32,878 nucleotides of DNA from positions 1 to 32,878 of the forward strand of contig WHUD01000014.1 in NCBI GenBank assembly GCA_009377385.1, in the 5' to 3' direction. The notes below the pieces were generated by a model. That model saw nothing but the letters and a program-made list of their open reading frames with translations, was not told the origin of the DNA and ran no database searches. The DNA is from Actinophytocola sp. (lineage in GTDB: Bacteria; Actinomycetota; Actinomycetes; Mycobacteriales; Pseudonocardiaceae). Shown piece after piece: positions 17,702 through 24,405 of the stretch; the first letter of the stretch is position 1, and every line of letters begins with the position of its first letter. The translations under genes and the position numbers were made by a program.

Positions 17702-18657
17702 AGGAGCAGTTTTCCTGTCGTCTTCCTGCCCTCAAGGTCGGCGTGCGCCTGGCGCGCCTCTGCCAGCGGGTACTTGCCGCCGATGTGGACGGTGAGGTCG
17801 CCTGCGCCCAGCGCGTCGAACAGCTCTCCGGCACGCCACTCCAGCTCGTCGCGGGACGCCATGTAGTGGGCCAGGGTGGGCCGGGTGAGAAACACCGAGC
17901 CAGCCGCGTTGAGCCGCTGCGGGTCGACCGGATCCACCGGCCCGCTCGACCCGCCGAACAGCGCGAGAGTGCCGCGCACCCGCAGCGCGTCGAGGCTGCC
18001 GTCGAAGGTGGTTTTGCCCACCCCGTCGTACACCGCCGCGACGCCCTCACCTGCCGTGATCTCGTGCACCCGCGCTGCGAAGTCCTCGTAGCCGAGCACT
18101 GTCTCCGCGCCAGCTTCCGTGGCGAGCTGGGCCTTCTCCGGCGTCGACGCGGTGGCGATCACCCTGCCGCCGCGCGAGCGCACCAGCTGCGTCAGCAGCA
18201 GCCCGACGCCACCCGCCGCCGCGTGCACCAGCACGACGTCGCCCTGCCGCACCGGGTACACCGACGTGGCGAGGTAGTGCGCCGTCAGCCCCTGCAACAG
18301 CACGGCGGCCGCCAGCTCGATGTCCGCCTCGTCCGGCACCGGCACGGCCGACGACGCGGGGACGATCGCCTGCTCGGCGTAGCTGCCCGGCACCATGCAC
18401 CAGGCCACCCGGTCACCGACCCGTACCCCGGACACGCCAGGGCCCACCGCCGCGACCGTGCCTGCGCCCTCGACCCCCACGATGAACGGCAGGTCGCGCG
18501 GGTAGAGCCCGCTGCGCTGGTAGGTGTCGATGAAGTTCACACCGACCGCGGCGACATCGACAAGCAGCTCGCCATCGCCTGGTTCCGCCGCGCTCACATC
18601 GGTGTGCTCCAGAACATCGGGCCCGCCGGTCTTGCTGACCACGATCGCCTTGGGCAT
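17692..18657 (-). CDS. qor: NADPH:quinone oxidoreductase, zeta-crystallin type
   Basis: Medium-chain dehydrogenase/reductase family member that reduces quinones with NADPH. The 321-residue product has the N-terminal catalytic fold with VGVNFIDTYQRSGLYP and FIVGVEGAGTVAAVG, no zinc-ligand pattern, and the cofactor-binding motif VHAAAGGVGLLLTQL (Ala-Ala-Ala-Gly-Gly-Val-Gly at 146-152), as in the QOR subgroup. The C-terminal KYPLAEARQAHADLEGRKTTGKLLL is also typical. The start is ATG 18657 with AAGGAG 8 bases upstream. It is convergent with the lipoprotein gene and divergent from the small-protein gene. The true substrate is unknown. The position corresponds to M. tuberculosis Rv1454c. Confidence 0.92.
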   Translation of the reverse strand: MPKAIVVSKTGGPDVLEHTDVSAAEPGDGELLVDVAAVGVNFIDTYQRSGLYPRDLPFIVGVEGAGTVAAVGPGVSGVRVGDRVAWCMVPGSYAEQAIVPASSAVPVPDEADIELAAAVLLQGLTAHYLATSVYPVRQGDVVLVHAAAGGVGLLLTQLVRSRGGRVIATASTPEKAQLATEAGAETVLGYEDFAARVHEITAGEGVAAVYDGVGKTTFDGSLDALRVRGTLALFGGSSGPVDPVDPQRLNAAGSVFLTRPTLAHYMASRDELEWRAGELFDALGAGDLTVHIGGKYPLAEARQAHADLEGRKTTGKLLLLP

Positions 18658-18725
18658 CGCTACGCTCCTTCGTTCGTCGCTGTGAGTGAGTCCACTCTGG
18701 GCACCCGCAGGTGCTCCGTCCGATC

Positions 18726-18740
18726 TACACTGCCGCTGTG
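18726..18740 (+). promoter_or_regulatory. Candidate leaderless promoter of the small-protein / ATP-grasp unit
   Basis: TACACT (18726-18731), a TAnnnT -10 element, is followed by 6 bases and then GTG 18738. There is no Shine-Dalgarno-like sequence before this GTG. Transcription would start at or next to the start codon, a common arrangement in actinobacteria. No convincing -35 is seen. Confidence 0.45.
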
Positions 18741-19055
18741 AGCGAGGAGAAGACCACCCCCACCCCGACAGCGACCCGCCGCCAGGTGGCGACCGCCCGC
18801 GCGTTCGCCAAGGCGCACGGTACCCCGGTGCGTGCCGTCGTCGAGCCGATCGGCCGCTCGGGCGCCCGCGTGATGCTCGTCGGCAACGACGGCGCGCTCG
18901 GCGACGTCGTCGTGCCCTCGGTCGAGATCGGAACCGCGCTCATCGACGCCGTGGACGACGTCGAGAAGGCCACGTGGGACTCCGACACCGTCGGGGCGAC
19001 CGTCATCGGGCCGGGACACCGCCGCCGCATGGGGCGTTCGCTGCTGCGTGGCTGA
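18738..19055 (+). CDS. Small conserved-looking protein of unknown function, coupled to an ATP-grasp gene
   Basis: I do not recognise this family. The 105-residue product has a Thr/Pro-rich N-terminus (SEEKTTPTPTATRR), an Arg/Ala helix (ATARAFAKAHG), and a compact alpha/beta-looking core (PVRAVVEPIGRSGARVMLVGNDGALGDVVVPSVEIGTALIDAVDDVEKA). It ends in the basic tail GPGHRRRMGRSLLRG. It has no cysteine, signal peptide or transmembrane helix. GC at third codon positions looks as high as in neighbouring genes, which supports real coding. GTG 18738 seems leaderless. Its stop overlaps the start of the ATP-grasp gene by 8 bp, so the two are almost certainly co-translated. It could be a partner or substrate of that enzyme; this is speculation. 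Confidence 0.75.
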   Translation: MSEEKTTPTPTATRRQVATARAFAKAHGTPVRAVVEPIGRSGARVMLVGNDGALGDVVVPSVEIGTALIDAVDDVEKATWDSDTVGATVIGPGHRRRMGRSLLRG

Positions 19056-19929
19056 GCCGAAGCGTGTCCTGCTCGCCGCGTGCGCTGACCTGCCCCTCGG
19101 CGACGGCGACGAAGACATCCTGCTGCCCGCGCTCGCCGAGGCAGGCTGCAAGGCCGAGTGGATCGTGTGGGACGACCCCGACGCGCCGATCGCGGACGCT
19201 GATCTGGTCATCTTGCGCGCGACCTGGGACTACTCCCGCCGCCGCGAGGAGTTCCTGCGCTGGTGCGAGTCCGTGCCGATGCTGCGAAACCCGGCGCCGG
19301 TTGCGAGGTGGAACACCGACAAGAGGTACCTGGCGGAGCTGTCGGACGCCGGGCTGGCGACCGTGCCGACCGAGGTCGTCCCGCCAGGCTCGGTGCCGGA
19401 GTGGCCGTCCGGCGAGTTCGTGGTGAAGCCGTCCGTTGGCGCTGGTTCGCGCGGCGCGCGGCGGTTCGCGGCCGGCGACGTCGCCGGGGCGCGTGAGCAT
19501 TTGGCTGGGCTGCACGCCGACGGCCGTACCGCGTTGGTGCAGCCGTACCAGGCCGACGTCGACGCCAACGGCGAGACTGCCTGCGTGTTCCTCGCCGGTC
19601 ACTACTCGCACGCCTTCGTCAAGGGTCCGATGCTGTCCGGGGCCGCGATGGACGACTCCGGGCTGTTCGTCGCGGAGAAGGTGCATGCCGCGCGGCCTGC
19701 CGCCGACGTCGTGGCTTTCGCGGAGCGGGCTATGGACGCCGCGACGTCGCTGCTCCGGCTGCGTCGCGACGAGTTGCTCTATGCGCGGATCGACGTCGTC
19801 CGAGGCTCGGATGGCGTGCCGATGCTGCTGGAACTGGAGCTGACCGAACCGTCGTTGGGGCTGTCCCTCGCCGGGGACGCGGCGGCAGTCCGATTCGCCG
19901 CTGCGGTGCGGGAGCTGCTTGCGGGCTGA
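19048..19929 (+). CDS. ATP-grasp domain ligase (RimK / glutathione-synthetase-like), substrate unknown
   Basis: ATP-grasp enzymes activate a carboxylate as acyl phosphate and join it to an amine or thiol. The 293-residue product has an N-terminal pre-ATP-grasp domain (KRVLLAACADLPLGDGDED ... DADLVILRATWDYSRRREEF), a nucleotide Lys92 in NTDKRYL, the glycine-rich ATP loop FVVKPSVGAGSRGARRF (Lys127), LVQPYQADV, the metal-site Asp249 in YARIDVV, and LLELELTEPSLGL (residues 261-272). The metal motif ends E-L-T-E-P-S instead of the usual E-x-N-x-x-P-G, which marks an uncharacterised subgroup. GTG 19048 overlaps the upstream small gene by 8 bp. It stops 88 bp before the convergent tetR gene. The place corresponds to M. 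tuberculosis Rv1455. Confidence 0.85.
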   Translation: MAEPKRVLLAACADLPLGDGDEDILLPALAEAGCKAEWIVWDDPDAPIADADLVILRATWDYSRRREEFLRWCESVPMLRNPAPVARWNTDKRYLAELSDAGLATVPTEVVPPGSVPEWPSGEFVVKPSVGAGSRGARRFAAGDVAGAREHLAGLHADGRTALVQPYQADVDANGETACVFLAGHYSHAFVKGPMLSGAAMDDSGLFVAEKVHAARPAADVVAFAERAMDAATSLLRLRRDELLYARIDVVRGSDGVPMLLELELTEPSLGLSLAGDAAAVRFAAAVRELLAG

Positions 19930-19953
19930 AGTGAGCGGGCGCGCGCGGCGCGT

Positions 19954-19998
19954 GACCGTCAAGGCCTGGTGCGCCGAACGACGCCTTGCGTCGCGGTC
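19954..19998. terminator. Likely bidirectional terminator between the ATP-grasp and tetR genes
   Basis: CAAGGC (19960-19965) pairs with GCCTTG (19983-19988) around a 17-base loop, and outside it GACCG (19954-19958) pairs with CGGTC (19994-19998). The position between convergent stops fits termination of both units. The stem is interrupted, so confidence is moderate. Confidence 0.45.
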
Positions 19999-20017
19999 CG
20001 TGCTTCGGGCGGCCGTG

Positions 20018-20683
20018 TCAGCCCACGCGGCGGTATGCGCGGAGAAAGACCTCGACGCCGACGAGGGCCTTGGACTCGACCTCGTCGGGAGTCGGCAGCT
20101 GATCGTTCTCGGTGAACAGGGCTCGGTCCAGGGGTGCGCCCATGACAAGGAATGCGAAATGCTCTGCGGCGAGGGCCGGGTCATCGACGTCGAGCACGCC
20201 ACGCTCGGCGAAATGCCGCATCGCCTCGGCGAGGGTGTCCATGACCAGCCCCGGCGCGTGCTTGTAGTAGTCGGCCGCCAGCTGCGGGAAGCGCTCGACC
20301 TCGCCGATCAGCAGCCGGCGCAACCGCACGATGCGCAGGTCGACGACGGTACGCGCGAGGCGGACGGCGACGCCGCGCAGCTCCTGCTCGGCGTCATGGG
20401 TTTCGGTGAGCACGGTGGCTGCGTCGCGGGAGAAGTGCTCGGCGATGGCGACGGTGCCGGTAAGCAACTCGGTGAACAACCGTTCCTTGCCGCCGTAGAT
20501 GTTGTACACCGTCCGTTTGGAGACCCTTGCCGCTGCGGCGATCTCGTCGACGTTGGCCCCGACGTAGCCGTTGGCGAGGAAATGCTCCCTGGCCGCGGCC
20601 ATGATGGCCTCCTTGGACCGCGCGATCCTCGGATCGACGGTCTCAGCCCCGGCAGACGCACGCCTGCCTGACGGCTCGGGCAT
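20018..20683 (-). CDS. TetR/AcrR-family transcriptional regulator
   Basis: The 221-residue product has a TetR-type N-terminal DNA-binding domain: IARSKEAIMAAAREHFLANGYVGANVDEIAAAARVSKRTVYNIYGGKERLF (about 20-70), with the helix-turn-helix at 45-64. A helical ligand-binding/dimerisation domain follows (about 75-221), resembling the AefR-like C-terminal group. ATG 20683 is preceded by AAGGGA about 9 bases upstream; an extension to 20974 would cross the divergent gene and was rejected. It is divergent from a DUF998-like membrane-protein gene. Two identical-plan palindromes in the 121-bp gap are the expected operators, so it probably represses both its own gene and the neighbour. The ligand is unknown. 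Confidence 0.92.
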   Translation of the reverse strand: MPEPSGRRASAGAETVDPRIARSKEAIMAAAREHFLANGYVGANVDEIAAAARVSKRTVYNIYGGKERLFTELLTGTVAIAEHFSRDAATVLTETHDAEQELRGVAVRLARTVVDLRIVRLRRLLIGEVERFPQLAADYYKHAPGLVMDTLAEAMRHFAERGVLDVDDPALAAEHFAFLVMGAPLDRALFTENDQLPTPDEVESKALVGVEVFLRAYRRVG

Positions 20684-20723
20684 CCGCTGTGTCCCTTCAT
20701 CCCGGCGAACGTGTTCGGTTTTC

Positions 20724-20739
20724 TGCACTTGCCAGTGCA
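20724..20739. promoter_or_regulatory. TetR operator candidate 1
   Basis: Perfect inverted repeat TGCACT-TGCC-AGTGCA. It overlaps TTGCCA (20729-20734), which pairs with TAGTGT (20753-20758) at 18-bp spacing as a -35/-10 set for the membrane-protein gene. TATAGT on the - strand (reverse of 20739-20744) is a possible tetR -10. Binding here would block RNA polymerase at both. Confidence 0.75.
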
Positions 20740-20763
20740 CTATAACACGGGCTAGTGTACTTC

Positions 20764-20779
20764 TGCACTGAAGAGTGCA
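20764..20779. promoter_or_regulatory. TetR operator candidate 2
   Basis: Perfect inverted repeat TGCACT-GAAG-AGTGCA, with the same half-sites and 4-base spacer as site 1 and centred exactly 40 bp from it. The shared flank TTCTGCACT strengthens the match. It covers the expected transcription start of the membrane-protein gene. A looser dyad, CACTA-N10-TAGTG (20738-20757), lies between the two. Confidence 0.75.
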
Positions 20780-20804
20780 ATAACTCGAGACGGAGGGCAG
20801 CACC

Positions 20805-21503
20805 ATGAACGACACCACCTGCAAGAGCGACGACTTCGACATGGCCGCGGCGGTGACCCGCTCCCTGCTGGGATGGGGTGTCGTCGCCGGAGTCTGGTAC
20901 CTGACTGTCGGCATCATCCTCGGTCTCACCCGTGACGGTTTCGCCTTCTCGAAACACCCGCTGAGCGTGCTCATGCTCGGCGACTACGGATGGCTACAAC
21001 AGACGAACATCATCCTGGCCGGTGTCATGGTGATCGCCGCGGCCGTCGGCTTCCTTCGTGCGATGCGGCCTGCGCGGTGGGCCGGTGGCCTGATCGCCGG
21101 GTTCGGCGTCTGCCTCATCGCCAGCGGCGTCTTCCCGCCTGACCCGATGGCCGGATTCCCGGCCGGTGCGTCGGAGGGGCAGGCCTCGGTGAGCGGGCTA
21201 CTGCACCTGGCGTTCGGCGCGGTCGGTTTCCTGCTGCTCGCGGCCGCGGCGTTTGTCGTCGCCCGATGGTACGCGGCCCGTGCCGATGCGTCCGTCGCTA
21301 GGAACTCCCGGATCGCAGGCGCCGTCATCGCACTCGCCTTCGTGGCAGGCGCCGCGCTCTCAGCCTCCGCCGCTGGTGTCCTGATCTTGTGGATCGCGGT
21401 CGTCGCCGCCTGGGCGTGGCTCGCGGCGCTGTCCATCAGTACGTACCGGACGGTGCCGCACCCCGACTGCAGCCGCGCCGTTCCCGATACCGCCCACCCG
21501 TAG
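20805..21503 (+). CDS. DUF998-like six-helix membrane protein
   Basis: Function unknown. The 232-residue product has six hydrophobic segments (about 22-40, 68-86, 91-109, 129-152, 168-190, 191-212). Between helices 1 and 2 is FSKHPLSVLMLGDYGWLQQTN and after helix 3 is the loop GVFPPDPMAGFPAGASEGQASVSGLLH; the pattern of a P-L-S near the second helix, a PxDP loop and a following xSGxxHxxF matches my recollection of DUF998. The start is ATG 20805 with CGGAGGG (20791-20797) 7 bases upstream. It is divergent from tetR, whose operators overlap its promoter, so it is likely induced by the TetR ligand. It may have a role in membrane stress or small-molecule response, but nothing in the sequence shows this. 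Confidence 0.8.
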   Translation: MNDTTCKSDDFDMAAAVTRSLLGWGVVAGVWYLTVGIILGLTRDGFAFSKHPLSVLMLGDYGWLQQTNIILAGVMVIAAAVGFLRAMRPARWAGGLIAGFGVCLIASGVFPPDPMAGFPAGASEGQASVSGLLHLAFGAVGFLLLAAAAFVVARWYAARADASVARNSRIAGAVIALAFVAGAALSASAAGVLILWIAVVAAWAWLAALSISTYRTVPHPDCSRAVPDTAHP

Positions 21504-21519
21504 GCCGCGGCTGGACACC

Positions 21520-21534
21520 CGAAGGATGGCTTCG
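21520..21534. terminator. Small hairpin between convergent genes
   Basis: CGAAG (21520-21524) and CTTCG (21530-21534) around GATGG lie in the 45-bp gap between the DUF998-like gene stop and the ctaA stop. It is short and only weakly convincing as a terminator. Confidence 0.3.
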
Positions 21535-21548
21535 CCAACAAGACGCCG

Positions 21549-22517
21549 TCAGCGCGGCGCCGGAGACGGAACGGACATGGTGGGGCGTGCCGGGGCGGTG
21601 CCGCGCTGACGGGCGGCGCACCAGAGCGCCGCCGTGGCGATGACGACCAGCGCCGAGCCGAGAACATGCAGCGAGACCAGCGGCTCCGGCACGCCGAGCA
21701 CGTACTGCAGCGAGCCGAGCCCGCCCTGGGCGAGCGCGACCAGCCAGACCAGCATGTAGCGGCGCACAAACCGGGCGGGGGCGTTGCCGCGCAGCAGCGT
21801 GACGCCGATGAGCCCCAGCACGCCGAGGAAGACGACAAGCAGGATGCCGTGCAGCGTCGCCAGCACGTCGATCGGCGCGTCCAGCCGGGGCGTCTCCGCG
21901 TCACCGCCATGCGGGCCGGCGCCGGTGAGCAGCGTGCCCGCGACCAGCAGCGCGGCCAGCGTCGCGGCCAGCAGCGCGAGCAGCCGCCGCTGCGGCCGCG
22001 CCAGCAGCCAGCGGGGCCGCTCGTCCCCTTCGGCGAAGGCGTGCAGCAACAGCACGGCCAACCACACCAGCACGGCGGACGCCAGGAAGTGCACCGCGAC
22101 GGTCCACCACAGCAGCTCGGTGAGCACCGTGATGCCGCCGATCGCGGCCTGGGCAACGACCCCGGCGGGCATGGCGGCGGCGAGCAGCACCAGCCGACCG
22201 CGCTCCGGATGAGCGGCCTTGATCCGCAGCGCGGCCAACAGACAGAGCGCGGCGACCAGCACGACGACACCGGTGAGCATCCGGTTGCCGAACTCGATCC
22301 ACTGGTTGAGCGTCTCGTACTCCGGGTGCTCCACGGGGAACATCGTGCCGCGATGGCACTGTGGCCAGGTGGAGCAGCCGAGGCCGGAGCCGGTCACCCG
22401 GACGACGGACCCGGTGACGCCGATACCGGCCTGGGTGATGATCGCCGCGATCGCGATGAGCCGCTGCGCCGCCGGAGACGGGTACGGCAGGCGCGCTATC
22501 AGGGACTCCCACTGCAC
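21549..22517 (-). CDS. ctaA: Heme A synthase (CtaA / COX15 family)
   Basis: Oxidises the C8 methyl group of heme O to give heme A for aa3-type cytochrome oxidase. The 322-residue product has eight predicted helices in two four-helix halves. It shows the extracellular cysteine pair Cys48/Cys54 in GLGCSTWPQC, Glu75 in WIEFGNR (the catalytic Glu region), His143 in AVHFLAS, His223 in TLHGILL, and His284 in SLHVLGS. The position equivalent to the first heme-ligand His of the ExxHR motif reads Asn78. I chose GTG 22517 because a TAnnnT promoter lies 6 bases upstream; there is no ribosome site and the longer frame to 22853 is not family-like. The C-terminus (APARPTMSVPSPAPR) is Pro-rich. It stops 45 bp from the convergent DUF998-like gene. 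Confidence 0.92.
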   Translation of the reverse strand: MQWESLIARLPYPSPAAQRLIAIAAIITQAGIGVTGSVVRVTGSGLGCSTWPQCHRGTMFPVEHPEYETLNQWIEFGNRMLTGVVVLVAALCLLAALRIKAAHPERGRLVLLAAAMPAGVVAQAAIGGITVLTELLWWTVAVHFLASAVLVWLAVLLLHAFAEGDERPRWLLARPQRRLLALLAATLAALLVAGTLLTGAGPHGGDAETPRLDAPIDVLATLHGILLVVFLGVLGLIGVTLLRGNAPARFVRRYMLVWLVALAQGGLGSLQYVLGVPEPLVSLHVLGSALVVIATAALWCAARQRGTAPARPTMSVPSPAPR

Positions 22518-22529
22518 CCGTCGATGGTA
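22515..22529 (-). promoter_or_regulatory. Candidate leaderless promoter of ctaA
   Basis: On the - strand TACCAT (reverse of 22524-22529) is followed by 6 bases and then GTG 22517. No Shine-Dalgarno sequence precedes the GTG. The geometry equals that before the gene at 18738. Confidence 0.5.
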
Positions 22530-22633
22530 TGTGGCAACACCACGACCCAGCGGTGCGGGGTGTGACGGCGTGGGCGGGGCCACCCAACGGCCAGCCGACG
22601 CCCCGAGCGGCGCCACGGGCCCAGGCAGCCGAC

Positions 22634-23440
22634 TCAGGACACCTTCGTCGTCCGGGTGGCCAGCGCCGCGGCACCAGCACCCCAGGCGGCAAGCACGCCA
22701 AGGGGCGCCCAGGCCGTCGCGCCGTCGACAAGCGCCGCCCGCAGGCCCTCCGCCAGTGCGCCGGACGGCAACAACCGCACCACAACGGCCAGCGCGTCCG
22801 GCAAGGCCGCCGGGGCGAGCAGGATGCCGCCCGCGAGCAGCAGCACGAACCACACGATGTTGGCCAGCGCCAGCACGATCTCCGCGCGCAGCGCGCCGCC
22901 GAGCAGCACCCCGAGCGCGCCGAAACAGACCGTGCCGATCACCAGCAGCAGCACCGCCATCAGCACCCCTGACAGCTCAGGCTGCCAGCCGAGCAGCGCC
23001 GCCACAACGCCGAGCACCAGCACCTGCGCGGCGACAACGACCAGCGCCGCGATGATCCGGCCGCTCACCAGCGTCCACCTGGGCAGTGCGGTGGCCGACA
23101 GCCGCTTGAACACCCCATACCGGCGGTCGAAGCCCAGCGCGATCGCCTGCCCGGTGAACGCAGAGGACATTACGGCGAGCGCGAGGATGCGCGGCGTGAC
23201 CCAGTCCACTTTGGCCACTCGGGTGCCGTCGGCGGCGACGAGGTCACCCATCGGCAGGATGTCGAGCAGGCTCAGCCCCACCAGCAGCGCCAGCGGGATC
23301 AGCAGTGTCAGCAGGATCTGCTCGCCGTGCCGGAGCGTGAGCAGCGTCTCGACCCTGGCGTGTGTGGACAGCATCCGCCCGACACTGCCCCGTCCCGGGG
23401 CGGGGGCGAAGGTGCCCGGCGTGAACCGTGGGAAGGTCAT
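22634..23440 (-). CDS. ABC-2 type transporter permease
   Basis: Membrane subunit of an export-type ABC transporter. The 268-residue product has six hydrophobic helices (about 43-62, 82-103, 124-146, 151-178, 188-210, 237-260 by eye). After helix 2 it has a Phe-Asp-Arg-Arg-Tyr-Gly-Val-Phe-Lys-Arg stretch (GFDRRYGVFKRL) that resembles the coupling element of DrrB-like permeases. ATG 23440 overlaps the stop of the ATPase gene (ATGA), so the two are coupled. The pair corresponds to Rv1457c-Rv1458c of M. tuberculosis, which lies at the same place between ctaA and mptB. The substrate is unknown; it may be a lipid or heme-related compound given the neighbours, but this is inference. Confidence 0.9.
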   Translation of the reverse strand: MTFPRFTPGTFAPAPGRGSVGRMLSTHARVETLLTLRHGEQILLTLLIPLALLVGLSLLDILPMGDLVAADGTRVAKVDWVTPRILALAVMSSAFTGQAIALGFDRRYGVFKRLSATALPRWTLVSGRIIAALVVVAAQVLVLGVVAALLGWQPELSGVLMAVLLLVIGTVCFGALGVLLGGALRAEIVLALANIVWFVLLLAGGILLAPAALPDALAVVVRLLPSGALAEGLRAALVDGATAWAPLGVLAAWGAGAAALATRTTKVS

Positions 23441-24405
23441 GTCCGCAGCTCCCGTCCGGTCAGTTCCAGGAAGACGTCCTCGAGGTCGCGCTTGCCGACC
23501 TGCAGCTGCTCGGCAAGCACGCCCTGCTGCGCGCACCACGCGGTGACCGCCGAGATCACCTGCGGGTCCACGCTGCCGTCGACGCGGTAGCTGCCCGGCG
23601 ACGTCTCCCGCACCGCGTATCCCTCCGGCAGCGCGGCCGCGAGCAGCTCGGTGTCCAGTCCGGCTCGCGTGCGGAACCGCACCTGAGTGTTCTCCGGGTC
23701 GCCGTTGGTGAGCGCGGTTGGCGAGCCGGAGGCGACGATCTCACCGTGGTCAATGATCACCACGTGGTCCGCCAGCGTCTCGGCCTCCTCCATCAGGTGC
23801 GTCGTCAGCAGGATGCTCACCCCGTCGGCGCGCAGCGCGGCGAGCAGCTCCCACACCAGCCGTCGTGCCTGCGGGTCCATGCCAGACGTCGGCTCGTCGA
23901 GGAACACAAGCGCAGGCCGATTCACGATGGCGCAGGCCAACGACAGCCGCTGCTGCTGGCCGCCGGAAAGCCGCTTGAACGGGGTGCGCCCGCAGGCGTT
24001 GAGGCCGAGGACATCGAGCAGCCAGTCGACGTCGAGCGGGTTCGCGCCGCAGCTCGCGACCAGCCGCAGCATCTCGGCGCAGCCGATGCCGGGATAGGCG
24101 CCGCCGCCCTGCGGCATCACGCCGATCAACGGGCGAAGCGTGGCGCCGGAGGCGATCGGGTCGAGCCCGAGCACCCGCACGGTGCCGGCGTCTGGACGCA
24201 GAAAGCCTTCGCACAGCTCGATCGTGGTGGTCTTGCCAGCGCCGTTCGGGCCGAGCAGCGCGAGCAACTGGCCGCGCGGCATATGCAGGTCGACGCCGTT
24301 GACGGCGGTGGTGCTACCGAACCGCTTCGTCAGTCCCGTGAGATCGAGCGCAGGTTCACGGCTGTCGCCATCGGCGCGCTGGGGGGACTCACTCACGACT
24401 GTCAA
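23437..24405 (-). CDS. ABC transporter ATP-binding protein (DrrA-like)
   Basis: Energises the adjacent ABC-2 permease. The 322-residue product has Walker A GPNGAGKT (residues 52-59), the Q-loop region VMPQGGG, signature LSGGQQQRL (146-154), Walker B LVFLDEPTSGMD (166-177) and the H-loop TTHLMEEAE. About 100 C-terminal residues form the extra domain seen in drug-exporter ATPases. Start choice: TTG 24405 has GGGGAG 8 bases upstream; GTG 24396 is the alternative but lies 17 bases from that site. Either start overlaps the mptB end (by 17 or 8 bp). It is probably co-transcribed mptB-ATPase-permease, with ctaA having its own promoter. Confidence 0.93.
   Translation of the reverse strand: MTVVSESPQRADGDSREPALDLTGLTKRFGSTTAVNGVDLHMPRGQLLALLGPNGAGKTTTIELCEGFLRPDAGTVRVLGLDPIASGATLRPLIGVMPQGGGAYPGIGCAEMLRLVASCGANPLDVDWLLDVLGLNACGRTPFKRLSGGQQQRLSLACAIVNRPALVFLDEPTSGMDPQARRLVWELLAALRADGVSILLTTHLMEEAETLADHVVIIDHGEIVASGSPTALTNGDPENTQVRFRTRAGLDTELLAAALPEGYAVRETSPGSYRVDGSVDPQVISAVTAWCAQQGVLAEQLQVGKRDLEDVFLELTGRELRT

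Noticed and set aside
20684..20974. N-terminal extension of the TetR protein
   Set aside because: It would run through the operator region and into the divergent gene; residues before MPEPSGRR have no TetR similarity.
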